From NCBI RefSeq assembly GCF_001905735.1, contig NZ_LISW01000002.1, positions 1,338,426-1,402,425 on the forward strand: a DNA stretch of 64,000 bases, written 5' to 3'. Each line of letters starts with the position of its first letter. Positions within the stretch are counted from its first letter, which is position 1. Of the stretch, positions 28,796 to 36,624 are shown piece by piece. The notes under the pieces were generated by a model. That model did not search any database. It was given only the letters and a program-made list of their open reading frames with translations, and had not been told where the DNA came from. The position numbers and the translations under genes were made by a program. Origin of the DNA: Streptomyces sp. CB01249 (GTDB lineage: Bacteria; Actinomycetota; Actinomycetes; Streptomycetales; Streptomycetaceae).

Positions 28796-30361
28796 TCAGC
28801 CGCGGCTGATCTCGAAGTGGTCGACGCGCTCGCCCGACTCGGCGAGGGCGGTGACCTTCATCCGGGGGTGCCGTCCGGCCTCCACCTCCACCGCGAGGAA
28901 CGAGAAGCCGGTGTACCGCACCCGCGACCACTCCACGGTCTCGGCGGCCTTCGCACCGCCCTTGGCCACGTGGTACGTGTTCACGCTCTCCAGGTCCGCG
29001 ACGTGCCCCTCGTAGCTGTCGGGCACCGGGAAGTCGTACAGCGCCTTGCCCGCGCCGCCCGCCGTGACATAGACGATGCCGTCCCGGCGGGGGTCGGTGC
29101 GCTCACCGATCGGCACCGGGCGCTTGACGGCGTTCTTCAGGATCGCGTCGGTGCGCTCGTAGACGTGGTTGTGCCCGTTGATCACCAGATCCACCTGGTG
29201 CTTCTCGAAGAGCGGCACCCAGGCGTCCCGCACCCCGCCGTCCGAGGCGTGCGCGTTGGTCGTGGAGAAGGCGCAGTGGTGGAAGAAGACCACCAGGAAG
29301 TCGATGTCCCGGCGCGCCCGCAGCTCGCCGAGGCGCCGGTCCAGCCAGCGGGTCTGGCGGCCGCCGCTGATGCCGAAGTTGGCGGGGATCTCGTAGCTGA
29401 CGTCGTTGGCGTCGAGCGCGATCACGCCCACGTTGCCGTGGACGAAGGAGTAGGCGCCGGGCTGGTTGACCGGGTCCGGGCCGTTGTCCGGCAGGGTCCA
29501 GCGCGCGTTCTGGCCGCCGTAGCCGTCCGGCGAGTACCACGCCTCCATGTCGTGGTTGCCGGTCGTCACCATCCACGGCACGGTCTTGGAGACCGTCTCC
29601 GTCTGCGCCAGGAACTGGTCCCAGGTCCGCGCGTCGTAGGTGTCGGTGGTCTGCCCGGAGCCCGACGGGTCCGCGTAGCAGATGTCCCCGGCGTGCAGGT
29701 GGAAGGCCGGGTTCTGGCCCAGGATCAGCTGGTCGTTGCCGAGCGCGTGGTAGCTGACGCCCTGGTCGCCGAAGGCGGTGAAGGTGAAGTTCTCCGCCCG
29801 GGAGGGCGCGGTGGTGAAGGTGCCGAGCGTGCCCAGGTTGCGCGCGTCCGCCGGGTCGAAGCCCTGGTGGCCGACGCCGTAGTAGTACGTGGTGCCGGGC
29901 TTCAGCCGCTCCAGCGACGCGTGTACGTAGAACTGCTCGGCCGCCGCGATCTTGCCGTTGTTCAGCTGCGGCGTCGTCAGGTGGCGCACCTCCGCGTCGA
30001 TCCGCCGGCTCAGCGCCCACGGCTTCAGCCCGATGCGGATGTACGGGCGGCGCACCGCGAACGGCACCTGCCAGGAGACCGCCATCTGCGTCCTCGGGTC
30101 CGGCCCGTACGCCAGGTGCCGGCCGAAGGGCGCCACCAGCGCGCCGTCGACCCGGGTGGTGCTGTGCGAGGTGAGTACGGTGGGGGCCGCGTACGCGGGG
30201 GAGGAGGCGAGGCCGATCCCGGCGCCGGCCACGGCGGCGGTCGCCACGCCGGTGCGCAGCGCCCCGCGGCGGGTGAGCCGGGTGCGGAGGTAGTCGTGCT
30301 GCTCGGCCATGCTCATGCGGTCGGCGAGCTTCTCGGGGATGCCGAAGCGGGGGATGTCCAT
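28796..30361 (-). CDS. Tat-exported purple acid phosphatase-like metallophosphoesterase
   Basis: Protein of 521 residues. A twin-arginine signal (TRRGALRTGVATAAVAGAGIGLA, about residues 29-58, cleavage near AYA-AP) is followed by a fibronectin-like N-terminal domain of purple acid phosphatases (about 70-195) and a calcineurin-type phosphoesterase domain (about 205-460). Metal-binding motifs are FGDQG, AGDICYAD, TTGNHD, FFHHCAFS and NGHNHVYERT. GGAGGT lies 8 nt before the ATG. It should release phosphate from organic phosphates outside the cell. It is divergent from leuB, with no evident link. Confidence 0.9.
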   Translation of the reverse strand: MDIPRFGIPEKLADRMSMAEQHDYLRTRLTRRGALRTGVATAAVAGAGIGLASSPAYAAPTVLTSHSTTRVDGALVAPFGRHLAYGPDPRTQMAVSWQVPFAVRRPYIRIGLKPWALSRRIDAEVRHLTTPQLNNGKIAAAEQFYVHASLERLKPGTTYYYGVGHQGFDPADARNLGTLGTFTTAPSRAENFTFTAFGDQGVSYHALGNDQLILGQNPAFHLHAGDICYADPSGSGQTTDTYDARTWDQFLAQTETVSKTVPWMVTTGNHDMEAWYSPDGYGGQNARWTLPDNGPDPVNQPGAYSFVHGNVGVIALDANDVSYEIPANFGISGGRQTRWLDRRLGELRARRDIDFLVVFFHHCAFSTTNAHASDGGVRDAWVPLFEKHQVDLVINGHNHVYERTDAILKNAVKRPVPIGERTDPRRDGIVYVTAGGAGKALYDFPVPDSYEGHVADLESVNTYHVAKGGAKAAETVEWSRVRYTGFSFLAVEVEAGRHPRMKVTALAESGERVDHFEISRG

Positions 30362-30490
30362 GGGCGACAACCTCCACCGCCCGGCTGACGTCCTCCCGTC
30401 GAATAGGTGAACGGTACACGTACAGATGATCATGTGTCCGTATGGTGGACGGCACGTGTCATGGGGTGGGACGAGCAGTAGGGTGCCACC

Positions 30491-31531
30491 ATGTCTCGCA
30501 GCATCAATCTCGCAGTGATCCCCGGTGACGGTATCGGCCAGGAGGTCGTGGCCCAGGGCCTCAAGGTCCTCAACGCTGTTCTCCCGCAGGACGTGAAGCT
30601 GGAGACCAAGGAGTACGACCTTGGCGCCCGGCGCTGGCACCGTACCGGTGAGACCCTTCCCGACGCGGAGCTCGACGCCCTCAAGGGCCACGACGCCATC
30701 CTGCTCGGCGCGATCGGCGACCCGTCCGTGCCCTCCGGCGTCCTGGAGCGGGGGCTGCTGCTGAAGCTGCGCTTCGCCTTCGACCACTTCATCAACCTGC
30801 GGCCGTCGAAGCTCTTCCCGAACACCGAGACCCCGCTCGCCGGCCGTCCGGACATCGACTTCGTCGTCGTCCGCGAGGGCACCGAGGGCCCGTACACCGG
30901 CAACGGCGGCTCGCTGCGCACCGGCACGGAGCACGAGGTCGCCACCGAGGTCAGCCTCAACACCGCCTTCGGTGTCGAGCGGGTCGTCCGGGACGCCTTC
31001 GAGCGCGCCGCCGCCCGCCCGCGCAAGAAGCTGACGCTGGTCCACAAGAACAACGTCCTGGTCTACGCGGGCCACCTGTGGAAGAACATCTTCGACAAGG
31101 TCGCCGCGGAGTACCCGCAGGTCACCACCGACTACCTGCACGTCGACGCCGCGACGATCTTCTTCGTCACGCAGCCGGAGCGCTTCGACGTCATCGTCAC
31201 CGACAACCTCTTCGGCGACATCCTCACCGACCTCGCCGCGGCCGTCTCCGGCGGCATCGGCCTGGCCGCCTCCGGCAACATCAACCCGACGGGTGCCTTC
31301 CCGTCGATGTTCGAGCCGGTCCACGGCTCCGCCCCCGACATCGCGGGGCAGGGCAAGGCCGACCCGACCGCCACGATCCTCTCCGTCGCCCTCCTGCTGC
31401 GCCACCTCGGCTACGAGGCCGAGGCCGTGCGCATCGAGGACGCCGTCTCCGCCGACCTCGCGGAGCGCGACGGGACCGCCCGTACGACCGACGAGATCGG
31501 CGACGCCCTCGCGGTACGCGTAGCGGGCTGA
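30491..31531 (+). CDS. leuB: 3-isopropylmalate dehydrogenase
   Basis: NAD-dependent enzyme of 346 residues that oxidises and decarboxylates 3-isopropylmalate in leucine synthesis. The N-terminus [20 protein letters not shown], the substrate region [21 protein letters not shown] and the metal-site segment [20 protein letters not shown] are typical. TAGGGT at 30479-30484 is a perfect -10 form only 6 nt before the ATG, with no ribosome binding site, so the mRNA is likely leaderless; tgtcat (30457) is a weak -35. It stands alone between a divergent phosphatase and a terminator. Confidence 0.96.
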   Translation: MSRSINLAVIPGDGIGQEVVAQGLKVLNAVLPQDVKLETKEYDLGARRWHRTGETLPDAELDALKGHDAILLGAIGDPSVPSGVLERGLLLKLRFAFDHFINLRPSKLFPNTETPLAGRPDIDFVVVREGTEGPYTGNGGSLRTGTEHEVATEVSLNTAFGVERVVRDAFERAAARPRKKLTLVHKNNVLVYAGHLWKNIFDKVAAEYPQVTTDYLHVDAATIFFVTQPERFDVIVTDNLFGDILTDLAAAVSGGIGLAASGNINPTGAFPSMFEPVHGSAPDIAGQGKADPTATILSVALLLRHLGYEAEAVRIEDAVSADLAERDGTARTTDEIGDALAVRVAG

Positions 31532-31548
31532 CCCGACGACTCCACCAC

Positions 31549-31583
31549 GAAGCCGCCGGGTCGCAGACGCACCCGGCGGCTTC
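31549..31583 (+). terminator. Terminator after leuB
   Basis: Thirteen-bp perfect stem (31549-31561 with 31571-31583) and a 9-nt loop, 17 bp behind the leuB stop. It separates leuB from ilvE, whose promoter must lie in the following 180 bp. Confidence 0.8.
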
Positions 31584-31761
31584 TCCTGCGCGGCCCCGGG
31601 TGTCACCATCGAACCCTGGACCGCATTCACGCCATTTCGTGCACGGCACCCTTCGAGAGATAATCGAACGGGGCCGTGGCTCGCAGCGAAGCTCGGACGT
31701 CCTAGCACTTGAAGGCGTGCACGCGGTCCTACACACACATCACGGTGAAGGACACGCACTC

Positions 31762-32847
31762 ATGACGACCACGATCGAGCTCAAGCCCTCCTCGAACCCG
31801 CTGTCCGACGCGGAGCGCGAGGCGATCCTGGCCCAGCCCGGATTCGGCCGCTACTTCACCGACCACATGGTGACGATCAAGTGGACCGAAGGCCGCGGCT
31901 GGCACGACGCCCAGCTCGTCCCGTACGCGCCGCTGTCGATCGACCCGGCCAACATGACGCTCCACTACGGCCAGGAGATCTTCGAGGGCCTGAAGGCGTA
32001 CCGCCAGCCCGACGGCTCCGTCGCCACCTTCCGCCCCGAGGCCAACGGCGAGCGCTTCCGCTCCTCCGCCCGCCGCCTCGCCATGCCGGAGCTGCCCGTC
32101 GAGACGTTCGTCGCGGCCTGCGACGCGCTCGTCCAGCAGGACGCGGCCTGGGTCCCGGCCCACGGCGGCGAGGAGTCCCTGTACCTGCGCCCCTTCATGA
32201 TCGCGACCGAGGTCGGCCTCGGCGTGCGGCCGGCCAACGAGTACCTGTTCCTGGTCATCGCCTCGCCGGCCGGTGCCTACTTCCCGGGCGGTGTGAAGCC
32301 CGTCTCCATCTGGCTCTCCGAGGACCGGGTCCGCGCCGTCCCCGGCGGCATGGGCGACGCCAAGACCGGCGGCAACTACGCCGCCTCCCTCCTCGCCCAG
32401 GCCGAGGCCGCCGCCAAGGGCTGCGACCAGGTCGCCTACCTCGACGCCGTCGAGCACAAGTGGGTGGAGGAGCTGGGTGGCATGAACCTCTACTTCGTGT
32501 ACGGGGACCGCATCGTCACCCCGTCCCTCACCGGCTCCCTGCTCGCCGGGATCACCCGGGACTCGCTCCTCAAGCTCGCGAGTGACCTCGGCTACACCTC
32601 CGAGGAGTCCCGCGTCTCCATCGACCAGTGGCGCGAGGACACCGCCGCCGGCACCCTCACCGAGGTCTTCGCCTGCGGCACCGCCGCCGTCATCACCCCC
32701 GTCGGCACGGTGAAGAGCGCGGGCGGCGAGTGGACCCAGGGCGACGGCACCCCCGGCCCGGTCACCCTCAAGCTGCGCGAGCGCCTGCTCGACATCCAGC
32801 GCGGCACCGCCGAGGACACCCACGGCTGGATGCACTCCCTGGCCTGA
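31762..32847 (+). CDS. ilvE: Branched-chain amino acid aminotransferase
   Basis: PLP enzyme of 361 residues for the last step of Leu, Ile and Val synthesis and the first step of their breakdown. Fold-type IV features are [19 protein letters not shown], the PLP Lys in [24 protein letters not shown] and [15 protein letters not shown]. Length fits the BCAT long form (PLN02782/IlvE II type). It sits between leuB and cimA, each in its own transcription unit. Confidence 0.95.
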   Translation: MTTTIELKPSSNPLSDAEREAILAQPGFGRYFTDHMVTIKWTEGRGWHDAQLVPYAPLSIDPANMTLHYGQEIFEGLKAYRQPDGSVATFRPEANGERFRSSARRLAMPELPVETFVAACDALVQQDAAWVPAHGGEESLYLRPFMIATEVGLGVRPANEYLFLVIASPAGAYFPGGVKPVSIWLSEDRVRAVPGGMGDAKTGGNYAASLLAQAEAAAKGCDQVAYLDAVEHKWVEELGGMNLYFVYGDRIVTPSLTGSLLAGITRDSLLKLASDLGYTSEESRVSIDQWREDTAAGTLTEVFACGTAAVITPVGTVKSAGGEWTQGDGTPGPVTLKLRERLLDIQRGTAEDTHGWMHSLA

Positions 32848-32854
32848 CCAAGCT

Positions 32855-32895
32855 GTACGGGGAGCCCCCGGTGTCTCGCCGGGGGCTCCCCGTAC
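32855..32895 (+). terminator. Terminator after ilvE
   Basis: Seventeen-bp perfect stem (32855-32871 with 32879-32895), 7-nt loop, no T run, 7 bp behind the ilvE stop. Confidence 0.85.
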
Positions 32896-32950
32896 GCCCG
32901 CATCCTGAGACGGGCGGTTCACGGCGGCGGTCCTGTGCCAGACTGCTTCC

Positions 32951-33001
32951 GTGTCCTCGTTCGTCATGATTATTGGCAACAGGCGCGCCGGTCCGCAGTG
33001 A
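32951..33001 (+). CDS. Putative cimA leader peptide (Ile attenuator)
   Basis: Sixteen-codon frame from GTG 32951: VSSFVMIIGNRRAGPQ and stop (an internal ATG at 32966 gives MIIGNRRAGPQ). It has two adjacent Ile codons and lies between a promoter-like block and a terminator with a T run, the same plan as the ilvB leader in this window. cagact (32939-32944) is a -10 form 6 nt before the GTG; ttcacg (32918) is a possible but closely spaced -35. Ile sensing fits the downstream citramalate synthase. I do not recall a description of this leader. Confidence 0.55.
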   Translation: MSSFVMIIGNRRAGPQ

Positions 33002-33056
33002 CCGTCCCGTACCACCACGTACGGCACGGCCACCGTGCCCCAGACCCGCGCGCAGA

Positions 33057-33082
33057 CCTCTCGCACCCGCGAGGGGTTTTTT
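33057..33082 (+). terminator. Putative cimA attenuator terminator
   Basis: Stem CCTCTCGC (33057-33064) with GCGAGGGG (33069-33076), one wobble pair, loop ACCC, then six Ts. T-tailed terminators are rare here; the other clear one is the ilvB attenuator. It begins 55 nt behind the leader-peptide stop and about 305 nt before cimA. Confidence 0.7.
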
Positions 33083-33144
33083 GTTTTCCGGCCTCCACCT
33101 CGGCCGGGGGCAAGCGGCGCGGGATGATGGGGGCAAGTGGAGCC

Positions 33145-33347
33145 GGGCCGTGTCCGGCGGATCAGGGTCGGGGAGGGCGCGGCGTCTGGTGCGGTGCATC
33201 GCAAGGCGCCGGAGCGTCCTCAATGGGGTCTCCCCTGCTCGAACGAAGTTGAGAGCTTGGGGAAGGAGCGATTAGGGCGGTTCGGCAACGCGGCGAGGTG
33301 CCGTGCCAGGCGTCGCGACCCCGGCCATGATCCGCCGGACACGGCCC
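33145..33347 (+). repeat. Hairpin repeat element, copy A (in cimA leader)
   Basis: Element of 203 bp bounded by 29-nt inverted repeats (33145-33173 and 33319-33347) with few mismatches; the arms include GGGCCGTGTCCGGCGGATCA and its complement. Inside, 33178-33197 pairs with 33298-33317 (20 pairs, 6 of them G-U-type wobbles in the plus orientation). The core reads ggcgtctggtgcg ... gcatcgcaaggcgccggag ... cggcaacgcggcgag ... gtgccaggcgtcgc, shared with copies B and C. The apical part is enlarged by a nested hairpin around cccctgctcgaacgaagtt. It lies between the attenuator and cimA, so it would be in the cimA mRNA. No coding frame was found. Confidence 0.8.
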
Positions 33348-33388
33348 AGTCGTCCGGATCCACTCATCCGACAGGAGTCAGACCAGCA

Positions 33389-34996
33389 ATGACCACCAAG
33401 GCCAAGCCCACCGACGACAGCTTCCATGTCTTCGACACCACGCTGCGCGACGGTTCACAGCGTGAAGGCATCAACCTGACGGTCGCCGACAAACTGACCA
33501 TCGCCCGGCACCTGGACGATTTCGGCGTCGGCTTCATCGAGGGTGGCTGGCCCGGCGCCAACCCCCGCGACACCGAGTTCTTCGCCCGCGCCCGCCAGGA
33601 GATCGAGTTCAAGAACGCCGAGCTGGTCGCCTTCGGCGCGACCCGCAGGGCGGGCGGAACCGCCGCCGAGGACCCCCAGGTCAAGGCGCTGCTCGAGTCG
33701 GGTGCCCCGGTGATCACGCTGGTCGCCAAGTCCCACGACCGCCACGTGGAGCTCGCGCTGCGCACCACGCTGGAGGAGAACCTGGAGATGGTCCGCGACA
33801 CCGTCGCCCACCTCCGCGAGCAGGGCCGCCGGGTCTTCGTGGACTGCGAGCACTTCTTCGACGGATACCGCGCCAACCCCGAGTACGCCAAGGCCGTCGT
33901 CAAGGCCGCCGCCGAGGCCGGCGCCGACGTGGTCATCCTCTGCGACACCAACGGCGGGATGCTCCCGGCCCAGATCCAGGCCGTCGTCTCCACGGTCCTC
34001 GCCGACACCGGCGCCCGGCTCGGCATCCACGCCCAGGACGACACGGGCTGCGCCGTCGCCAACACCCTCGCCGCCGTCGACGCGGGCGCCACGCACGTCC
34101 AGTGCACCGCCAACGGCTACGGCGAGCGCGTGGGCAACGCCAACCTCTTCCCGGTCGTCGCCGCGCTGGAGCTCAAGTACGGCAAGCGGGTCCTCCCCGA
34201 CGGCGCCCTCGCCGACATGACCCGCGTCTCGCACGCCATCGCCGAGGTGGTCAACCTGACCCCCTCCACGCACCAGCCGTACGTCGGTGTCTCGGCCTTC
34301 GCCCACAAGGCCGGGCTGCACGCCTCCGCGATCAAGGTCGACCCGGACCTCTACCAGCACATCGACCCCGCCCTCGTCGGCAACACCATGCGGATGCTGG
34401 TCTCCGACATGGCCGGGCGGGCCTCCATCGAGCTGAAGAGCGACGAGCTCGGCGTCGACCTCGGGGGAGACCGGGAGCTGGTCGCCCGGGTCGTCGCCCG
34501 GGTCAAGGAGCGCGAGCTCAAGGGCTACACGTACGAGGCCGCCGACGCCTCCTTCGAACTGCTGCTGCGCGCCGAGGCCGAGGGCCGGGTGCGGCGCTAC
34601 TTCCGCATCGAGTCCTGGCGGGCCATCGTGGAGGACCGCCCCGACGGCACCCACGCCAACGAGGCGACCGTGAAGCTGTGGGCCAAGGGCGAGCGGATCG
34701 TCGCCACGGCCGAGGGCAACGGCCCGGTCAACGCCCTGGACCGGGCGCTGCGGGTGGCGCTGGAGCGGATCTACCCGCAGCTCGCCAAGCTGGAGCTGAC
34801 GGACTACAAGGTCCGCATCCTGGAGGGCCGCACCGGCACCGACTCCACCACCCGCGTGCTGATCACCACGGGCGACGGGACCGCCGAGTGGTCGACCGTC
34901 GGGGTCGCCGAGAACATCATCTCCGCGTCCTGGCAGGCGCTGGAGGACGCGTACACCTACGGACTGCTGCGCGCCGGCCTCGAACCGACCGACTGA
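33389..34996 (+). CDS. cimA: Citramalate synthase
   Basis: Enzyme of 535 residues of the LeuA/HMG-lyase family, condensing pyruvate and acetyl-CoA to citramalate, a threonine-independent entry into isoleucine synthesis. The barrel has DTTLRDGSQREG at about residues 14-25, CDTNGG and NGYGERVGNANLF. The metal motif normally HxH reads HAQ (GIHAQDDTG), so the second His is Gln. A C-terminal LeuA-type allosteric domain follows (about 410-530). The long form with this N-terminus is the CimA type rather than LeuA. AGGAGT precedes the ATG. Two Ile codons in the leader upstream support an isoleucine role. Confidence 0.88.
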   Translation: MTTKAKPTDDSFHVFDTTLRDGSQREGINLTVADKLTIARHLDDFGVGFIEGGWPGANPRDTEFFARARQEIEFKNAELVAFGATRRAGGTAAEDPQVKALLESGAPVITLVAKSHDRHVELALRTTLEENLEMVRDTVAHLREQGRRVFVDCEHFFDGYRANPEYAKAVVKAAAEAGADVVILCDTNGGMLPAQIQAVVSTVLADTGARLGIHAQDDTGCAVANTLAAVDAGATHVQCTANGYGERVGNANLFPVVAALELKYGKRVLPDGALADMTRVSHAIAEVVNLTPSTHQPYVGVSAFAHKAGLHASAIKVDPDLYQHIDPALVGNTMRMLVSDMAGRASIELKSDELGVDLGGDRELVARVVARVKERELKGYTYEAADASFELLLRAEAEGRVRRYFRIESWRAIVEDRPDGTHANEATVKLWAKGERIVATAEGNGPVNALDRALRVALERIYPQLAKLELTDYKVRILEGRTGTDSTTRVLITTGDGTAEWSTVGVAENIISASWQALEDAYTYGLLRAGLEPTD

Positions 34997-35024
34997 CCGC
35001 ACGGGGCCGTCTCCCGCACACGCC

Positions 35025-35067
35025 CGCCCCCGTCCGCCCGCCTCAACCGGCAGGGCGGACGGGGGCG
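35025..35067 (+). terminator. Terminator after cimA
   Basis: Fifteen-bp perfect stem (35025-35039 with 35053-35067), 13-nt loop, followed by ttcg, 29 bp behind the cimA stop. Confidence 0.8.
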
Positions 35068-35132
35068 TTCGCGTGTACGGCCCCGTACGGGGACTGAGTG
35101 AACGGGATTCACGTGCTCGCGTCAAGAGGTGT

Positions 35133-35155
35133 TTGCGTTCATAAGTTGAACGCAA
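35133..35155. promoter_or_regulatory. Inverted repeat TTGCGTTCA-N5-TGAACGCAA
   Basis: Perfect 9-bp arms with a 5-nt spacer, about 220 bp before the LacI gene and 55 bp upstream of its predicted -35. The size fits a dimeric regulator, but which one is unknown; it could be an activator site for the LacI promoter. Confidence 0.45.
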
Positions 35156-35209
35156 GGACCGTGTTCTTCTCGTTATCAGATGGGTACGGACCAATCTCGA
35201 CGTGAAGTA

Positions 35210-35238
35210 TTGACGGCGGTGTTTCTGCGGGGTTAACT
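35210..35238 (+). promoter_or_regulatory. Promoter of the LacI regulator gene
   Basis: TTGACG (35210-35215), 17-nt spacer, TTAACT (35233-35238). This predicts a transcription start near 35245, giving a 5' UTR of about 110 nt that begins almost directly with the 12-bp repeat array. Confidence 0.6.
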
Positions 35239-35253
35239 CACGCCACCAACGCC

Positions 35254-35301
35254 GGTACCGGTTCCGGAACCGGTTGCGGTACCGGTTGCGGTACCGGTTC
35301 C
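35254..35301. repeat. Four tandem 12-bp units in LacI 5' UTR
   Basis: Exactly four head-to-tail units of the consensus GGTACCGGTTSC; unit two begins GGAACC. Each unit contains the palindrome ACCGGT, so four identical symmetric cores are spaced 12 bp apart, just over one helical turn. The array starts about 10 bp after the predicted transcription start. It could be an operator cluster or a simple repeat. Confidence 0.75.
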
Positions 35302-35355
35302 ATCCCCGGCCGTTGCGGCCGTTCTCATCTGTCCCGTTGTGTCCTGGAGGCCTCG

Positions 35356-36345
35356 ATGCGCGTCACCATCGCTGATGTCGCCCGTGAGGCCGGCGTCAGC
35401 AAGACGACCGTCTCCCGGGTCATCAACACCAAGGGCGAGGTGGACGGTTCGACGGCCGCCCGCGTTCGCGCGGTGATCGCGCAGCTCGGTTACGTGCCCA
35501 GCTCGGGCGCCGTCGGTCTGGCCCGCGGCAGCAGCCGTACGGTCGGCATGCTGGTGCCCTCGCTGACCTGGCCCTGGATGGGTGAACTGCTCCAGGGCGT
35601 GGTCGACACCGTCGAGGCCGCCGACTACGGGCTGCTGCTGTTCACCTGCAATCGCGGGGCCGAGTCCGTGGAGCGCTTCACCAGCCAGGTGTCGGCGCGG
35701 GCCTTCGACGGCCTGGTGGTGGTGGAACCCGAGAACACCCTGGACCACCTCACGGAACTGCACCGCGACGGCCTGCCGATCGTGCTCATCGACGATCGCG
35801 GCCACCACCCCGAATTCCCCTCCGTCGTGACCACCAACCACGAAGGAGGCGCGTCGGCCGCCCGCCATCTGCGGGACGCCGGTCGCACCAGGCCCGTCGT
35901 GATCACCGGCCCCGCGCACTTCGGCTGCGTACGCGACCGGCTGGCCGGGTTCGTCTCGGTCCTCCCCACGAACCACGTCGTCATGGGGGACTTCACCGAA
36001 CTCTCCGGCCGGCTCGCCGTGGAGGAACTCCTCGCCTCGGGCACGGAGTTCGACTCGGTCTTCGCGCACAACGACATCACCGCGGCGGGCGTGCTGCGGG
36101 CGTTGCGCGCCGCGGGGAAGACCGTGCCCGGTGACATCGCCGTCGTCGGCTTCGACGACATCCCGATGTCCGAGCACACCGAACCGCCCCTGACCACCGT
36201 GCGCCAGCCCACCCGGCAGATGGGTGAGATGGCCGCGCGGATGCTCCTCTCCCACCTGGGCGGCACGCTCGCACCGGACACCCCGGTCGTGCTCCCCACC
36301 GAATTGGTCGTGCGCCACTCGGCGCCCCCAGGTCGTGTCACCTGA
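35356..36345 (+). CDS. LacI family regulator of the beta-glucan locus
   Basis: Regulator of 329 residues. The N-terminal LacI helix-turn-helix covers residues 3-50 (VTIADVAREAGVSKTTVSRVINTKGEVDGSTAARVRAVI), and a periplasmic-binding-like sensor domain follows. CTGGAGG lies about 7 nt before the ATG. It heads the locus of transporter and glycosidase genes on the same strand and is the obvious local repressor, with a beta-glucoside inducer inferred. Its stop codon falls inside the left arm of repeat element B. Confidence 0.9.
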   Translation: MRVTIADVAREAGVSKTTVSRVINTKGEVDGSTAARVRAVIAQLGYVPSSGAVGLARGSSRTVGMLVPSLTWPWMGELLQGVVDTVEAADYGLLLFTCNRGAESVERFTSQVSARAFDGLVVVEPENTLDHLTELHRDGLPIVLIDDRGHHPEFPSVVTTNHEGGASAARHLRDAGRTRPVVITGPAHFGCVRDRLAGFVSVLPTNHVVMGDFTELSGRLAVEELLASGTEFDSVFAHNDITAAGVLRALRAAGKTVPGDIAVVGFDDIPMSEHTEPPLTTVRQPTRQMGEMAARMLLSHLGGTLAPDTPVVLPTELVVRHSAPPGRVT

Positions 36346-36503
36346 CTGCCGTCTGCCGGGCGACGCCTGGCACGCGCGCTCGCGGCGTTGCCGAAAAGCC
36401 CTAGTAGCTCCGCTACGAGGACTCTCCGGCGCCTTGCGATCGCACGCACCAGACGCCGCCCGGCCGCCCTCCGGGCGACGACGGCAGTCAGGTGACACGA
36501 CCT
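36330..36503 (-). repeat. Hairpin repeat element, copy B (between LacI and transporter)
   Basis: Element of 174 bp with perfect 24-nt terminal inverted repeats (36330-36353 and 36480-36503; arms contain GGTCGTGTCACCTGACTGCC). The left arm includes the LacI stop codon. A second stem pairs 36359-36377 with 36442-36460 (19 pairs, 5 of them wobbles, all allowed only when the minus strand is read). The apical hairpin is GTAGC-TCC-GCTAC (36404-36416). The core matches copy A on the opposite strand and copy C on the same strand. No frame or promoter was found; the remaining 120 bp up to the binding-protein gene hold no recognised site. Confidence 0.85.
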
Positions 36504-36624
36504 AACGGACAAGGGCACCCCCAGGCCCACACCGCACCCGCACCACCCGCACAGCCGTACCAAGGCGCGCCCAGCGCTGCCCGTTTCCGGATCCCAAGAC
36601 CCGCCAGTCCCTCCTGGAGTCGAT

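Noticed and set aside
35254..35301. Tandem 12-bp repeats as a CRISPR array
   Set aside because: No spacers, units too short and directly adjacent, no cas genes.
36565..36590. CAGCGCTG in the binding-protein upstream region as a CebR-like operator
   Set aside because: The flanks do not continue the symmetry (CC on both sides), so it does not match TGGGAGCGCTCCCA.
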